From Pseudozyma flocculosa PF-1 (lineage: Eukaryota; Basidiomycota; Ustilaginomycetes; Ustilaginales; Ustilaginaceae), in contig NW_006920881.1 of NCBI RefSeq assembly GCF_000417875.1, forward strand, positions 729,819 through 793,818: a stretch of 64,000 nucleotides of DNA, read 5' to 3'. The notes under the pieces were generated by a model. That model made no database searches. It saw nothing but the letters and a program-made list of their open reading frames with translations, and was not told where the DNA came from. Positions within the stretch are counted from its first letter, which is position 1; every line of letters starts with the position of its first letter. The position numbers were made by a program, and so were the translations under genes. This document shows positions 63,346 through 64,000 of this stretch, in pieces.

Positions 63346-64000
63346 GTCGGAGTCGCAGTGGCGGGTGTGTGAGCAGGTGGTGGAGAGGCAGACGAGTTGC
63401 GGCCGCTCCTGGAGCGAGGAAGGAAAACGAGCTGGTAGTGGAGTGGGATCCGGAGGGTTGGCACGTCGGCGGGGTGGCGAGCAGGGCAGCCGCGCCGTGT
63501 CGGGTCGAGCCCGTCAGAGAGGCGCGAGGATGGGTGAGGGCGTCGTCGAGGTTGAGAGAGCCACGAGCAGAGAGCTGAGACGGTGTCGCAACCAGCAGGC
63601 AACTAGGCAGAGAGGTGTTCTGCCCGCCAGACGAAGGGAACGTCTTGCCGCATTCCAGCGCTGCCACGACGCCAGGCAGCCAGCCGGCCAGCCTGGCCTC
63701 CTGGTCAGGCAAGGGTCTCGCTGGCCAACCTGCGGCACACGGACCACCGCGTTCCACCAAGCTGTCGCCCCCTCAACTTGCACGGCCCGCAACGCAAGCC
63801 TCGTTTGGCGGTCCCCCGCCCCTGCTCCACCAGGTGCGATATCGAGCCGGCCTTTCCTACGGCTTCTTCGAGCGCACGACGCTTGCACACGCCGCCGTGC
63901 GCTAGCTGTCGGTCCCTAGCTGGCTGACGGGAGCCGCAGCCCGCGAAGCAGCGAATACAGTAGTCAAGCGGGCAAGCCAAAGGCGGCGGTGATGGTGCGG
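63346..64000. other. upstream region at window end
   Basis: About 655 bp upstream of the last gene. Short frames on both strands, none with a family match. Presumed promoter region. Confidence 0.45.

Noticed and set aside
1..64000. CRISPR arrays, bacterial operons, riboswitches, insertion sequences
   Set aside because: No regularly spaced repeats or bacterial gene content were seen. The only repeats are microsatellites, short direct repeats and one 43-bp duplication, all consistent with a fungal nuclear genome.

Overview
The window looks like nuclear DNA of a GC-rich fungus, most probably a basidiomycete and perhaps of the smut lineage (Ustilaginomycotina). The reasons are spliceosomal introns of about 80-170 nt with GTGAGT-type donors, Ser/Ala/Asp-rich low-complexity coding repeats, and a fungal set of housekeeping genes. 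No bacterial, plasmid or CRISPR feature was seen. The lineage is an inference; the gene families are direct reads.

Layout. (1) Positions 1-3.2 kb hold no gene I can support. (2) 3.0-8.4 kb is an accessory block of five small secreted cysteine-rich proteins in alternating orientation (+,-,+,-,+). They share a C-x17/18-C ... [F/L/Y]-C-x2-C type signature, and several have TATA boxes and likely 5'-UTR introns. The fifth is broken or carries a 43-nt intron. (3) 8.8-13.6 kb is one intron-free full-length ABCB transporter. (4) 15-29.6 kb is a dense housekeeping block: eIF3m, TRAPP subunit Trs23, a PTRHD1-type peptidyl-tRNA hydrolase-domain protein, the mitochondrial tRNA-modification GTPase Mss1, an RPA-interacting-like protein, a Pof1-type nucleotidylyltransferase, epsilon-COP, the U5 snRNP assembly factor Aar2 and an RS-rich protein. 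(5) 30-37.3 kb has an atypical extended SDR and a GH5 exo-beta-glucanase with a long mucin-like tail, separated by a repeat-rich 2.2-kb spacer. (6) 37.8-44.3 kb is ATG2. (7) 45.8-49.8 kb is a large disordered orphan protein. (8) 50.3-54.7 kb carries GPN3 and, divergently, the signal recognition particle receptor alpha subunit, whose last intron holds a 292-nt assembly gap. (9) 54.7-63.3 kb has three minus-strand genes: a disordered orphan, a fusion of an RNase H1-type hybrid-binding domain with a glyoxalase/VOC domain, and another disordered orphan.

Several pairs are head-to-head with short shared promoters (POF1/SEC28, AAR2/RS protein, PTRHD1/MSS1, GPN3/SRPR). Two of these pairs join related functions: translation quality control with mitochondrial tRNA modification, and splicing with a splicing-like RS protein. 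The items most worth a second look are the secreted cysteine-rich cluster and the hybrid-binding/VOC fusion. Exon coordinates were worked out by hand from splice sites, reading phase and remembered family patterns; none has been checked against transcripts.
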